This document shows positions 32,901 to 42,126 of a DNA stretch of 64,000 nucleotides, one piece after another. Position 1 is the first letter of the stretch, and each line of letters begins with the position of its first letter. This stretch comes from Nymphaea colorata (lineage: Eukaryota > Streptophyta > Magnoliopsida > Nymphaeales > Nymphaeaceae). Made by a program: the position numbers and the translations under genes. Under the pieces are notes generated by a model, which had not been told where the DNA came from, searched no databases, and was given only the letters and a program-made list of their open reading frames with translations. Location: NCBI RefSeq assembly GCF_008831285.2, contig NC_045147.1, positions 7,222,334 through 7,286,333 of the forward strand. Reading direction: 5' to 3'.

Positions 32901-34298
32901 CCTGACGGCAGCATAGAAAGACACAAAGCAAGGTTAGTAGCAAAAGGGTTTACACAACAATATGGAGAAGATTATGATGAGACATTCAGCCCTGTGATCA
33001 AAATGGGAACAATTCGCGTGATTATATCATTGGCAGTTGAATATGGATGGAGACTACATCAAATGGACGTGAAGAATGCTTTTCTTCATGGTGATTTAAG
33101 GGAGGAAGTATATATGGAACAACCTCCAGGATACACGAAAGGAGACTCTCATGCATGGGTTTGCAAACTAAGAAAATCTATTTATGGACTTAAACAGGCC
33201 TCACGTTCGTGGTTTGACAGTTTCTCTTGCAAGATTCAAGAATGTGGTTTTCGGAGATGTCCTCTAGATCACTCTCTTTTCATTTATCGAAAGGAAAACA
33301 TATTTACTTTACTTCTTTTATATGTTGATGATATTGTTATCACAGGCAATTCAGAAAAACACATAGAAGAAGCTAAAGTTTTGATGATGCAAAACTTCAA
33401 AATGAAAGAGCTTGGTGATTTACGATTCTTTCTTGGAGTGGAGATTGATAGGCACAATAATCGCCTCACATTGACACAACAGAAATACACGTTGGATCTG
33501 CTGAAAAAGTCAGGTATGTCTGATTGTAAGCCTGTTGGAACTCCTAGTGTTCTAAATCAAAGACTAAGTGCTCAAGATGGGGAGTTATATGAAGATCCTA
33601 CGCAATATCGAAGTATTGTTGGGGCACTTCAATATCTTACATTTACTAGACCAGATATTATATATGCTGTGAATCAAGTATCTCAATTTATGCATGCACC
33701 TAGAGATACTCACATGGATGCTGTCAAAAGAATATTAAGATATCTTAAAGGGACAGCAGGAGATGACTTAGTTTATGGTAAGAATGAAAATATAACTACT
33801 GGAAATCAACTTATGACATTCACAGATGCAGATTGGGTTGGAGATCCCGATCAAAGAAAGTCCATTTCTGGTTTTTGTATTTTCATTGGACGTAATCTTG
33901 TGTCTTGGAGTTGTCGAAAGCAAAAGGCAGTAGCAAGATCCAGCACTGAAGCTGAATACAGATGCATGGCTGCAGGTACTGCTGAAGTTACATGGGTTAG
34001 ACATTTGCTAGAAGACATTGGAGAAAAGATTAAAACATCAATGTTAATGTGCGATAATCAAAGCGCTATTAACATTGTCTTTAATCCCGTACAACATGGT
34101 CGAACAAAGCACATTGAGATTGATCAACACTTTGTTAGACAAAAGGTGGAAGACAAGGAGATTCAGCCTATTTATGTTCGTACAGATGAACAAGTTGCAG
34201 ACTTATTTACAAAAAGATTAACAAAGGAACGATTCTGGTTTCTAAAAGGCAAGTTGTACATGGTGCAAAACCATGCACAACTTGAGGGAGGGTGTTAA
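29979..34298 (+). pseudogene. E7 Copia gag-pol with a single in-frame stop
   Basis: The frame starts MENLSHSGMSSSF and is open to 34298 except for one TAG at 30381-30383 in gag. Domains in order are gag (LNHENYLIWKRQIMPFI), a CCHC knuckle (CFQCNKKGHMKAQC, about 30795), protease (FLDSGAATHVTG, about 30987), the integrase zinc region (WHSRLGHC, about 31470) and core (FSDVWGSA about 31659, QCDGGGEY about 31849, NGVVERKHR about 31951), reverse transcriptase (QMDVKNAFLHGDL about 33060; LLYVDDIVITG about 33317) and RNase H (FTDADWVGDP about 33820; MCDNQSAINI about 34045). Relative to the usual Copia layout nothing else is missing. The 5' fragment and the 1,299-residue 3' frame are in the same reading frame. 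Confidence 0.94.
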
Positions 34299-34758
34299 AA
34301 TATAAATCCTTCACCAGCACGTTGAAGAGGAGTCTCTTAGGATTCCACCTCCTTGTAGAATGTGTTAAGATATTTAATGTCCTTGTAACATGTGAAGAGT
34401 CTTCTAGGATTCTATGTTGTAGTTAATATCCTTGTTATATGGGAAGTCTCCTAGGATTCTATGTTGTAGTTAATATCCTTGTAATATGTGAAGTCTCTTA
34501 GATTTCTATGATGTAATTAATGTCCTTGGAGCTTGTGAAATCTCCTAGGATTCTACGATTGGAGACTCTTAGAATTCTGGAAATGGGATTATAAATAGAG
34601 GCCGTGCAAACCATTTTGGCTACGGCTTCTTCTCCTCAGTTTCTTCTTGTTTTCATTCTCTCTCTCCTTCTCTCTCTCTCTCTCTATATATATATATCTC
34701 TATCTTCCTGCGTGAGTGCTGTTTTCTGGTTACAGATATTGGTGCTAGATTTCTATCA
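34293..34758 (+). repeat. E7 3' LTR
   Basis: This 466-bp partner of 29294-29757 contains a TATAAATA box at 34590-34597. Confidence 0.95.
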
Positions 34759-34763
34759 CTCCT

Positions 34764-34990
34764 CTCCCATGGGTACTAGATCCACGTCCACCCCCTCCAT
34801 CAGACACGACAGAGTCATTAGGTGGTTCAGACAAAGTTAGAGCTAGCCAGCTAAGCCTGTTATAGGCTTTTGCTAAATCAAGAATTTCAATCCTTATAAG
34901 CATTGACAGGCCAGACAGGAACCGAGCTACCATTGTTCTCTCAAGATGAGCTGATGCAAGGCAAGCCTTGCAGAACAACTGGAAACTAAA
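34764..34990 (-). pseudogene. Copia E7h remnant, gag part
   Basis: The minus-strand frame includes CKACLASAHLERTMVARFL, AYNRLSWLALTLSEP and GGGGRGSSTHGRG. These match E2 gag segments (CKSCYKSHFEPTMVAKFL, AYNRLSRLAVSLSQP). It continues into 29293 when E7 and one target copy are removed. Confidence 0.85.
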
Positions 34991-35284
34991 AATGTTACAC
35001 TAGAGGACAACGAAGGGAAAGATGAAACAACATAAAGACAAACATAACTTTCTTCGTTCAGACTTCAACGTGTCTACAAATTAACTTTGTCGCCCATTTA
35101 TATGGACGAGAATAGCAACGGGTCGGGTCCTGAACAAGTGCCCAAATCCAAACAGATCCACTTAGATCAAAATGAATATACTAACAAAATGAATAACAAA
35201 ATAACATATGTAAATCAAAATTACATTTCAACCCTTGGTCCGCCTAGAGTATCTACGCATAGGAACCTCCTCTCGTGTAAGCTC
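34991..35284 (-). mobile_element. Gypsy remnant E9, pol end and 3' flank
   Basis: Reading the minus strand from 35284, ELTREEVPMRRYSRRTKG and a stop continue the E9 pol tail from 40610 across the E8 insertion. The remaining bases to 34991 are non-coding 3' sequence without a recognisable LTR end. Confidence 0.65.
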
Positions 35285-35690
35285 TGTGAAAAGTGACTAT
35301 AACAGTCACAAAGAATACATATAATACCAAAAAGGCACTAAGGCCAAGTGAAGAAGAGTAATACTCATTCAATAAACAATATAAAGGCTGTAAAACACAG
35401 CTTATCCTTTACAAAGACTGTTACAAGGATATTTATAAGAGAGAATAAGAAGAGATGAGCTAAACTAGCCGTTGGGCTAGTTCCAACAGCTCTTAATAGA
35501 GCTGTTGGAACTGCCAACGGCTAGTTTGGCAGAAATAATAAAAAAATAAAAAATAAAAAATAAAAAATAAAGAGAAAAGAAAGAAATAAACTAAATCCTA
35601 AACTAATTCCTAACTAATCCTAAACTAGCTCTTAACTAAGATAATACCTAATTAAGAGATAACAACAATAAGAAATCATATTTCTTAACA
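35285..35690 (-). repeat. E8 3' LTR
   Basis: This 406-bp repeat contains the nested palindrome at 35462-35527 and an A-rich AAATAAAAAATAAAA run. Confidence 0.96.
35462..35527. promoter_or_regulatory. Nested palindrome with MSA-like sites in the E8 3' LTR
   Basis: The outer arms AAACTAGCCGTTGG and CCAACGGCTAGTTT enclose inner perfect 15-bp arms, AGTTCCAACAGCTCT and AGAGCTGTTGGAACT, around TAAT. The minus-strand site at 35466-35476 is CCCAACGGCTA, a full match to YCYAACGGYYA, and the plus-strand site at 35513-35523 matches 10 of 11. In element sense it lies just upstream of the TATA box. The same structure recurs in the 5' LTR at 40381-40446. Confidence 0.6.
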
Positions 35691-35703
35691 CCCCCCCTTA
35701 AAC

Positions 35704-38700
35704 TTACGGTGCTATCACCGAAAGTTTATCTAAAAGAAAGTTGAATCTGGGAGAACAAAGAGGCTTTGTGAAGAAATCAGCCAGTTGGAACTCGGAGGAG
35801 ACATATGGAAGTTTGATAGTCTTCTTCAAAAATTCTTCACGAACATAGTGACAGTCCATTTCTATATGCTTTGTTCGTTCATGGAATGTTTGATTCTTGA
35901 CAATGTAGATAGAACTCTTGTTGTCGCAGCATAAATCAGTGGGTTCTTCTATCTTTATTCCCATATCAAGGAGCATTTGGCGAAGCCAGACAATTTCCAT
36001 AGTTGTAGAAGCCATGGCTCGATATTCAGCTTCAGTAGAGGATAGTGAGACTTTCTGTTGCTTTTTGCATTTCCATGAGATGAGTGATTCTCCTAGAAAA
36101 ACACAAAATCCAGTAGTTGAGTGTCTATCATTAGGATCTCCTCCCCAATCAGCATCAGTATAAGCAATCAAGTTCAAGGAGGAAGAGGAAGACATAAATA
36201 CTCCCTTGTTTATTGTTCCCTTAATATATCTGATGATACGAAGAACAGCTCCCATATGAACGGTTGATGGAGCATGTTGAAATTGACTCACAGTATGAAC
36301 TGCATGAGCAATGTCAGGCCGAGTGATGCTAAGGTACATCAAGGATCCCACAAGTTGTCGGTAAGGAGTGGGATTGGCAAGTGGAACTCCATCATCAATC
36401 TTCATCTTGCTTCCTACTGCTTCAGGAGTTTCTGTGACCTTATCATCTGTTATGCCTGATTTAGCAATGATCTCTGCAGCAAACTTAGTTTGTGATAAAA
36501 AATATCCTCTAGTAGAATATGCAACCTCAATACCCAAGAAGTACGTTAGAAAACCTAAATCTTTCATTTCAAAAGTTTCTTGTAGTAATTTCTTACATTC
36601 TCTAATACCTTCCTTATCACTACCTGTAATGATCATATCATCAACATACAGTAGAAGAATTATGATACCTGCAGTAGTATACTTAACAAACAAGGCAGTG
36701 TCAGTTAAGCAAGAATGAAACCCATAATAAGAAATAACAGAATTAAAGCGGTCAAACCAAGCTTTAGGAGCTTGTTTGAGGCCATAAAGAGCCTTCTTAA
36801 GTCTAAGAACTTTCCTTTGAGGAACAGACAACCCTGGTGGTACTTCCATATAAACCTCTTCCATAAGATCCCCATTTAAAAAGGCATTTTTAACATCCAT
36901 TTGATAGATATTCCAGTTTTTAACAGATGCTAAAGCAATAAGGGTCCTAACAGTAGTCATTCTAGCTACAGGGGCAAATGTTTCCTCATAGTCAATACCA
37001 TATTCTTGAGTGTAACCTTTGGCAACAAGCCTTGCTTTATACCTTTCTAGGGATCCATCACTTTTAGTTTTCACCTTGTATACCCACTTGCATCCAATAG
37101 TCTTTTTCCCTATAGGTAAATCTTGTATTTCCCAAGTTTGGGCTTTTCTCAAGGCATCCAATTCTTCTAACATGGCATTCTTCCACTCAATATATTTGGA
37201 TGCTTCATTAAAAGTAGAAGGTTCAAAGTGAGAGTGAATGGCATTAATTCTAGCTCTATGAAATGGAGTAAAAGTTTCATAAGACACAAACCTATTGGGT
37301 TGTCTTACATTTCTAGTGGATCTCCTAAGGTTTTCTCCACTTTGAGTTGGTTGGAGATCAATGGTCTCATGATGTTCTTCTTCACCAACTTCTTGTTGCC
37401 GGTTTCTTCTATGATAAGTGATTATATCCTTGGCCATTCTACTATCATTACCACCAGTGTTGCTATCATCACCATCATGCATTTCATCATCACATTGAGA
37501 AAGGAACTTAAATAAAAAGGAATAATCATTATTGTGTTGTGACTCCCCACAATTTTTAAAACCACTTTCATCTTCACAAAACCTTACATTCCTTGAGACA
37601 ATGATCTTGTCTTTAATTGAGTCATAACATTTGTAGCCTTTTTGGGTTTCAGAATAACCAATAAAAGCACATTCAATAACTTTTGAACTTAGCTTATCAG
37701 CCTTGTCATTAAGAACAAAACATTTGCATCCAAAAATACGAAGTCTACTGAAATCGGGTTCATACTTGAATAATTTTTCAAACGGAGTGGTATTATGTAA
37801 AACTTTTGAAGGCATTCTGTTTATAAGATAAACAGAGGCAAGTGCGGTTTCAGCCCAAAAGTTTTTAGGCACATTTTTGGAAATAAGAAGGGTTCTTGTT
37901 GTTTCAATTATGTGCCTATGTTTTCTTTCTGAAAGTCCATTTTGTTGAGGTGTTCTTGGACTAGATTTTTGGTGGACTATCCCATAGTTTTTCAAATATC
38001 TTTCGAACTCATTTGAAATGTATTCACCTCCGGAATCAGTCCTTAAAATTTTTAATTTAGCATTGAATTGTGTTTGTACTAACATGTGAAAATTTTTGAA
38101 TATCTCAAAAACTTCGGATTTATATTTTAGGAAATATATCCAACAATACCTAGTGAAGTCATCAACAAAGATCACATAATATGATAGCCCTCCTTTTGAC
38201 ATGATAGGAGAGGGTCCCCATACATCGGAATGAACAAGCTCAAAAGGCAAAGAAGAGAAGAAGTTCCTTTCTCCAAAAGATAAAGATTTCATTTTTCCAT
38301 GTATACAATTATTACATTTAAAATTTTCAATACAAATATTCTTGGTAGGGTTCATCATAGACAATTTTCTAACATTTGGATGACCTAATCTTTGGTGCCA
38401 AACATTGATGTCCACATTTTCAACATAGTGACAAAACTTTTCTTTGGGGATGCATAAATTGTCCATGTAGTAAAGGTCCCCTTTTCTAAAACCTTCCCCA
38501 ATCAATCTCCCGGTTTGGTGATCCTGCACCAAACATTTATTTGATGAGAAAACAACATCAAATCCAAGGTCTGAGATTTGTGACACAGAAAGTAAGTTAA
38601 GATTAAGTTTAGGAACATAACTAACTTTTGGAACAAAAAATTTTTGTTTTCCAAATTCTTTTTCAAAATTCCCAATCCCTTTAACACTTAAAGAAGTTCC

Positions 38701-38931
38701 ATCGGCGGTAACAACATTTGATTCTTTTCTTGTTCTTTCAAATTTGGTCAAAGATGATATATTTGGTGTCATATGAAAAGATGCACCAGAATCTAAAAGC
38801 CAAGAAAACATACCAGGAGTGTTGGAGATGGATGCCGTTGTTGCTAGTGCTCCGGAATTTGACTCCTTGATCATGGGTTGAAGGGCTGTCATGATTTGAT
38901 TCAACGTTGTGGATATAGATGATAGATCACA
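35704..38931 (-). CDS. E8 Copia pol (protease, integrase, RT, RNase H)
   Basis: The frame is open for about 1,075 codons after the gag stop, and the first methionine is at 38904. Domains are protease (LLDSGASFHMTP, about 38805), the integrase zinc region (VWHQRLGHP about 38405; CNNCIHGK), the DDE core (HSDVWGPS about 38235, LRTDSGGEY about 38040, NGLSERKHR about 37945), reverse transcriptase ([13 protein letters not shown] about 36905; LLYVDDMIITG about 36655) and RNase H (YTDADWGGDP about 36165; LCCDNKSSIYI about 35930). No further break is visible. Because gag precedes it in the same frame with only a stop between, pol could be made by stop-codon readthrough, or the stop may be a recent mutation. 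Confidence 0.93.
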   Translation of the reverse strand, partial: CDLSSISTTLNQIMTALQPMIKESNSGALATTASISNTPGMFSWLLDSGASFHMTPNISSLTKFERTRKESNVVTADGTSLSVKGIGNFEKEFGKQKFFVPKVSYVPKLNLNLLSVSQISDLGFDVVFSSNKCLVQDHQTGRLIGEGFRKGDLYYMDNLCIPKEKFCHYVENVDINVWHQRLGHPNVRKLSMMNPTKNICIENFKCNNCIHGKMKSLSFGERNFFSSLPFELVHSDVWGPSPIMSKGGLSYYVIFVDDFTRYCWIYFLKYKSEVFEIFKNFHMLVQTQFNAKLKILRTDSGGEYISNEFERYLKNYGIVHQKSSPRTPQQNGLSERKHRHIIETTRTLLISKNVPKNFWAETALASVYLINRMPSKVLHNTTPFEKLFKYEPDFSRLRIFGCKCFVLNDKADKLSSKVIECAFIGYSETQKGYKCYDSIKDKIIVSRNVRFCEDESGFKNCGESQHNNDYSFLFKFLSQCDDEMHDGDDSNTGGNDSRMAKDIITYHRRNRQQEVGEEEHHETIDLQPTQSGENLRRSTRNVRQPNRFVSYETFTPFHRARINAIHSHFEPSTFNEASKYIEWKNAMLEELDALRKAQTWEIQDLPIGKKTIGCKWVYKVKTKSDGSLERYKARLVAKGYTQEYGIDYEETFAPVARMTTVRTLIALASVKNWNIYQMDVKNAFLNGDLMEEVYMEVPPGLSVPQRKVLRLKKALYGLKQAPKAWFDRFNSVISYYGFHSCLTDTALFVKYTTAGIIILLLYVDDMIITGSDKEGIRECKKLLQETFEMKDLGFLTYFLGIEVAYSTRGYFLSQTKFAAEIIAKSGITDDKVTETPEAVGSKMKIDDGVPLANPTPYRQLVGSLMYLSITRPDIAHAVHTVSQFQHAPSTVHMGAVLRIIRYIKGTINKGVFMSSSSSLNLIAYTDADWGGDPNDRHSTTGFCVFLGESLISWKCKKQQKVSLSSTEAEYRAMASTTMEIVWLRQMLLDMGIKIEEPTDLCCDNKSSIYIVKNQTFHERTKHIEMDCHYVREEFLKKTIKLPYVSSEFQLADFFTKPLCSPRFNFLLDKLSVIAP

Positions 38932-40032
38932 TCATTCATTTGTGACATTTGCGGCCTTTCTTTGATCAAATTGTCTAATGTTGTAATGTCCACCTTGAGG
39001 ATATGAAATTCCCCGGTTGTGTTGCCCTCCTTGTGGATATGAAGTTCCTCTTTTGAGAAAATTTCCTCCAAGATTCCGCGATTGTCCTTCATTGTTGTTC
39101 AACTTTGGGCAACTAGGTCTTATGTGACCCGGTTCATGACAAAAGTGGCAAATAACTTTATATTCTCCTCTAATTTGATTCTTAAAGTGAGGAGGTCTAA
39201 AAGACTTGATGTTGTTTCCAGGTCTAGAGGCGGCTAAGGCTCTTTCTTCTTCTTGTTTTGAGACAAGAACACTATCTTTATCCATTTCTTTGGATAATTT
39301 CATTCTAGTTTCCTCTCCACTTAGCTTTGTAAGAAGTTCATGAATGAGTGGAGGAGAGGATGAAGAAAGAAGGGCTGACCTTATTTGTTCAAATTCGGGC
39401 CGTAGCCCTTGAAGGAATTGAAAAAACCGAAATTCATCTATTTCATTTCTTCTAATCTCATGGCATTTGCAGTCCAACCCTAGTTCGGGACTTAGTTGAT
39501 CTAACTCATTCCATACACTAGAGATTTCCATGAAAAATTCTCTAACATTTTTCTCTCCTTGCTTGATACTTTGGGCCTTTTGAATCAAAAGATACTTTCG
39601 GGCCATATCTTTTTGGGTGAACATTCCCTTAAGATATTCCCAAACTTCACTAGCCTTTTCATAATACATAAGATTTTGGGCAATTCTAGGTTCAATACTT
39701 CCATAAATCCATTCTTTAATCCTAGAATTTTTAGCTTCCCAATCGTCTAATTTTTTGTAATATTCATTCATAGCATTTTGTCTTTCCACTCCATCTAGTT
39801 GTTTTTCAATCCCATTTTCTATTTTGGTCAACTTGAGAGTGGGAGGGATAGACGTACCTCTTATGAAGCCCCATAAATATTTTTCTTTGATATGCATTTC
39901 CAAACATTTTGCCCATAGTGTATAATTGGTTCCGTCAAGCTTGTATGGAGCATAATAGCTTCCTCCTTCAATTGAAACTTTGGAGTCTTCCATGAGAGCA
40001 ATACTTGAAACAATAATCTCCAAGGAAGTCAA
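38932..40032 (-). CDS. E8 Copia gag
   Basis: These 366 residues contain YKLDGTNYTLWAKCLEMHI near the start (the conserved Copia gag opening), a long helical capsid-like region, and a CCHC knuckle (CHFCHEPGHIRPSC, about 39150-39110). After the knuckle come short GTSYPQGG/GISYPQGG repeats, then a TGA stop at 38932-38934. The likely start is either 40032 or the in-frame MEDSKVS about 13 codons later. The stop separates nucleocapsid from protease, the usual site of gag/pol translational control in retroelements that use it. Confidence 0.92.
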   Translation of the reverse strand: MTSLEIIVSSIALMEDSKVSIEGGSYYAPYKLDGTNYTLWAKCLEMHIKEKYLWGFIRGTSIPPTLKLTKIENGIEKQLDGVERQNAMNEYYKKLDDWEAKNSRIKEWIYGSIEPRIAQNLMYYEKASEVWEYLKGMFTQKDMARKYLLIQKAQSIKQGEKNVREFFMEISSVWNELDQLSPELGLDCKCHEIRRNEIDEFRFFQFLQGLRPEFEQIRSALLSSSSPPLIHELLTKLSGEETRMKLSKEMDKDSVLVSKQEEERALAASRPGNNIKSFRPPHFKNQIRGEYKVICHFCHEPGHIRPSCPKLNNNEGQSRNLGGNFLKRGTSYPQGGQHNRGISYPQGGHYNIRQFDQRKAANVTNE

Positions 40033-40203
40033 GAAAAAACTCTTCTAGAAATTTCACCAAACAGTTGGTGAGCAACCGCAGCAAAAAGGCCTTCAAGAAA
40101 TTATATCCTCCAGCAAAGAATCTCTTCAATCAAACCAGCAACATAAAATCTCAGCAGCAGCCTTTAACAAGCTTTGAGAATCAGCCCAATGGCTCTGATA
40201 CCA

Positions 40204-40609
40204 TGTGAAAAGTGACTATAACAGTCACAAAGAATACATATAATACCAAAAAGGCACTAAGGCCAAGTGAAGAAGAGTAATACTCATTCAATAAACAATA
40301 TAAAGGCTGTAAAACACAGCTTATCGTTTACAAAGACTGTTACAAGGATATTTATAAGAGAGAATAAGAAGAGATGAGCTAAACTAGCCGTTGGGCTAGT
40401 TCCAACAGCTCTTAATAGAGCTGTTGGAACTGCCAACGGCTAGTTTGGCAGAAATAATAAAAAAATAAAAAATAAAAAATAAAAAATAAAGAGAAAAGAA
40501 AGAAATAAACTAAATCCTAAACTAATTCCTAACTAATCCTAAACTAGCTCTTAACTAAGATAATACCTAATTAAGAGATAACAACAATAAGAAATCATAT
40601 TTCTTAACA
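40204..40609 (-). repeat. E8 5' LTR
   Basis: This is the 406-bp partner of 35285-35690. A TATA box (TATAAATA in element sense) lies at 40349-40356, with the nested MSA-type palindrome immediately upstream of it at 40381-40446. Confidence 0.96.
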
Positions 40610-41444
40610 AGCTCTTGGTCTACGGAGGATCCCACGGTTGAAGGCTCATGGACTGCACTGATGCCCGAAGGAGGAACCTAAGGCGAGGAACTGGGCCCAG
40701 GAAAGTGACGGGCTTGGTCCTGCCCTACATCATTCTCCCCTGGTTCGAGAGAAGTCATTTCCGACGAATCATTGTCACTAGAGTAGGGAAACAGATCAGA
40801 AACATTGAAGATCGGCGAAATTTGCCAATCCTCAGGAAGCTCAAGCAGATAAATATTTTTCCTTAGACGTCAACTGATACGGAAAGGGCCATATTTCCTA
40901 GGACTTAACTTGCTATAGGTACCAAGGAGGCATCGTTCAGGTCGTAGGGGAACCCAAACTTATTGACCCACTTCAAAGTTGGCATCTCGACGACTCTGAT
41001 CAACACGGGACTTGTAGGTTTCATAGCTCTCCTGGAGCTTTTGTTTCACTTGACTATGAACATCACGCATATACTCAATAGCATCAAGTGCCGCTGGAGC
41101 ATGTTCTCCAGTACCGGGTATTGGGGATAAGTCAACAACATGGTTTGGGGATCGACCATAAACCACTTGGAAAGGAGTCTTCTCAGTGGAATGGTTGACT
41201 GAGTTATTATACGCAAACTCAGCTTGAGGTAGCAGTAAGTCCTAAGTTTTTGTATTCTCTCCTACGGGACACCTTAGTAAGTTTTCTAGAATTCTATTGA
41301 CTACCTCAGTTTGGCATTAACAAACAGTTTTTCCTTACGCAATGTCTCTAGGACTTGACGTAGATGACCATGGTGATCAGTAATTGTGAGGCTAAAGACC
41401 AAAATGTCATTGAAGTACACTACAACAGTTTTCCTTACGCAATG
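40610..41444 (-). mobile_element. Gypsy remnant E9 (integrase end and RT fragments)
   Basis: The minus strand shows a decayed integrase tail (YGRSPNHVVDLSPIPGTG, then VKQKLQESYETYK, about 41160-41000), followed by readable GPFRIS and YLLELPEDWQISPIFNVSDL-type sequence typical of plant Gypsy pol ends. Near 41420-41345 a short RT piece (VYFNDILVFSLTI, HGHLRQVLETLRK) is out of normal order. The motif TTTTCCTTACGCAATGTCTCT occurs twice (about 41332 and 41431), so rearrangement is likely. E9 differs from the E10/E11 family. Confidence 0.7.
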
Positions 41445-42074
41445 TCTCTAAACGTTGTTACGAGGGGGAGGACAAATCCCCAAGCTGAAATCGGATCAAA
41501 CAGTGATAGAATAGTGAAAATCAGTGAGAGAGAGTGCTCGATTGGAGAAAATAGAAAAACAAGTAGAAAATGGGGAGCGAGCGTGAAGCGTGGACAGAGA
41601 GGGAGGTCGAGTAGAGGGAGAGAGAGAAAAACAGAGGGGGACTGATAGGGGAGAGGGTTCGGTCAAAGGGGAAAAAGGTCAGCAGTGAGGTGAGCGTGAA
41701 TGAGAAATGGGAAGGAGACGAGAGAAAGAGTGAGCGTGGGCAGAGAGAGATGCGAGGGAGAGCAGACGAAAGGGGAAAAAGAGGAAACGGGAAAGGCAGC
41801 AGAAATAACGAGAGAGGGAGAAGATAGGGCAGCAGAGGAGAGCTTACCCACGCTGCCGCCGTCGCCACCTCCGCCGCTGCCGGTCGAGCCACCGCCTGCA
41901 CCACCTTCGTCTTCTTCTTCTCTGCACTGGCCGTGAGTAGCCAGGAGATAGACGAGAGAAAAGAGGGAAAGGCGAGGGAGAAGAGCCCTCGCGTCGGGCT
42001 CTTTCACGCCAAGGGTTCGGGTCCGGGTCTAGGTTCCTATCCGACCCGACCTGCCCAAAAACAACGAGCGTTAC
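41445..42074 (-). repeat. E10 3' LTR, truncated
   Basis: It matches about 49015-49667 closely and lacks the other ~2.1 kb of the LTR. Open frames inside it (GA-rich on +, CT-rich on -) are low-complexity shadows. Confidence 0.88.
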
Positions 42075-42126
42075 ATCCTACCCTCCATAAAAAAAAAAAT
42101 TTCGTCCTTGAAATTTAGATCATACC

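Larger units (their letters stand above)
29294..34758 (+). mobile_element. Copia LTR retrotransposon E7 (recent, one nonsense codon)
   Basis: LTRs of 464 and 466 bp start TGTTAAAAT and end TTTCTATCA, and are flanked by CTCCT (29289-29293 and 34759-34763). I count four substitutions and one dinucleotide-repeat difference between them. The primer site TGGGATCAGAGC at 29758 departs by one base from the usual Met-tRNA complement. A TTGAGGGAGGG purine tract precedes the 3' LTR. It is inserted in the gag region of the minus-strand E7h. Confidence 0.96.
35285..40609 (-). mobile_element. Copia LTR retrotransposon E8 (young)
   Basis: The 406-bp LTRs read TGTTAAGAAATATG...CTTTTCACA in element sense and differ at one visible base (C at 35412 against G at about 40331). 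They are flanked by AGCTC (35280-35284 and 40610-40614). A Met-tRNA primer site follows the 5' LTR (rc of GGCTCTGATACCA at about 40190-40202), and a run of CCCCCCC at about 35691 marks the purine tract of the opposite strand. It is inserted in the pol tail of Gypsy E9. Gag and pol are in one frame, separated by a single stop. Confidence 0.97.

Noticed and set aside
41521-42118. Open frames on both strands in GA/CT-rich DNA
   Set aside because: They lie inside the E10 LTR, are low-complexity, and their partners in the other LTR have different lengths and frames.
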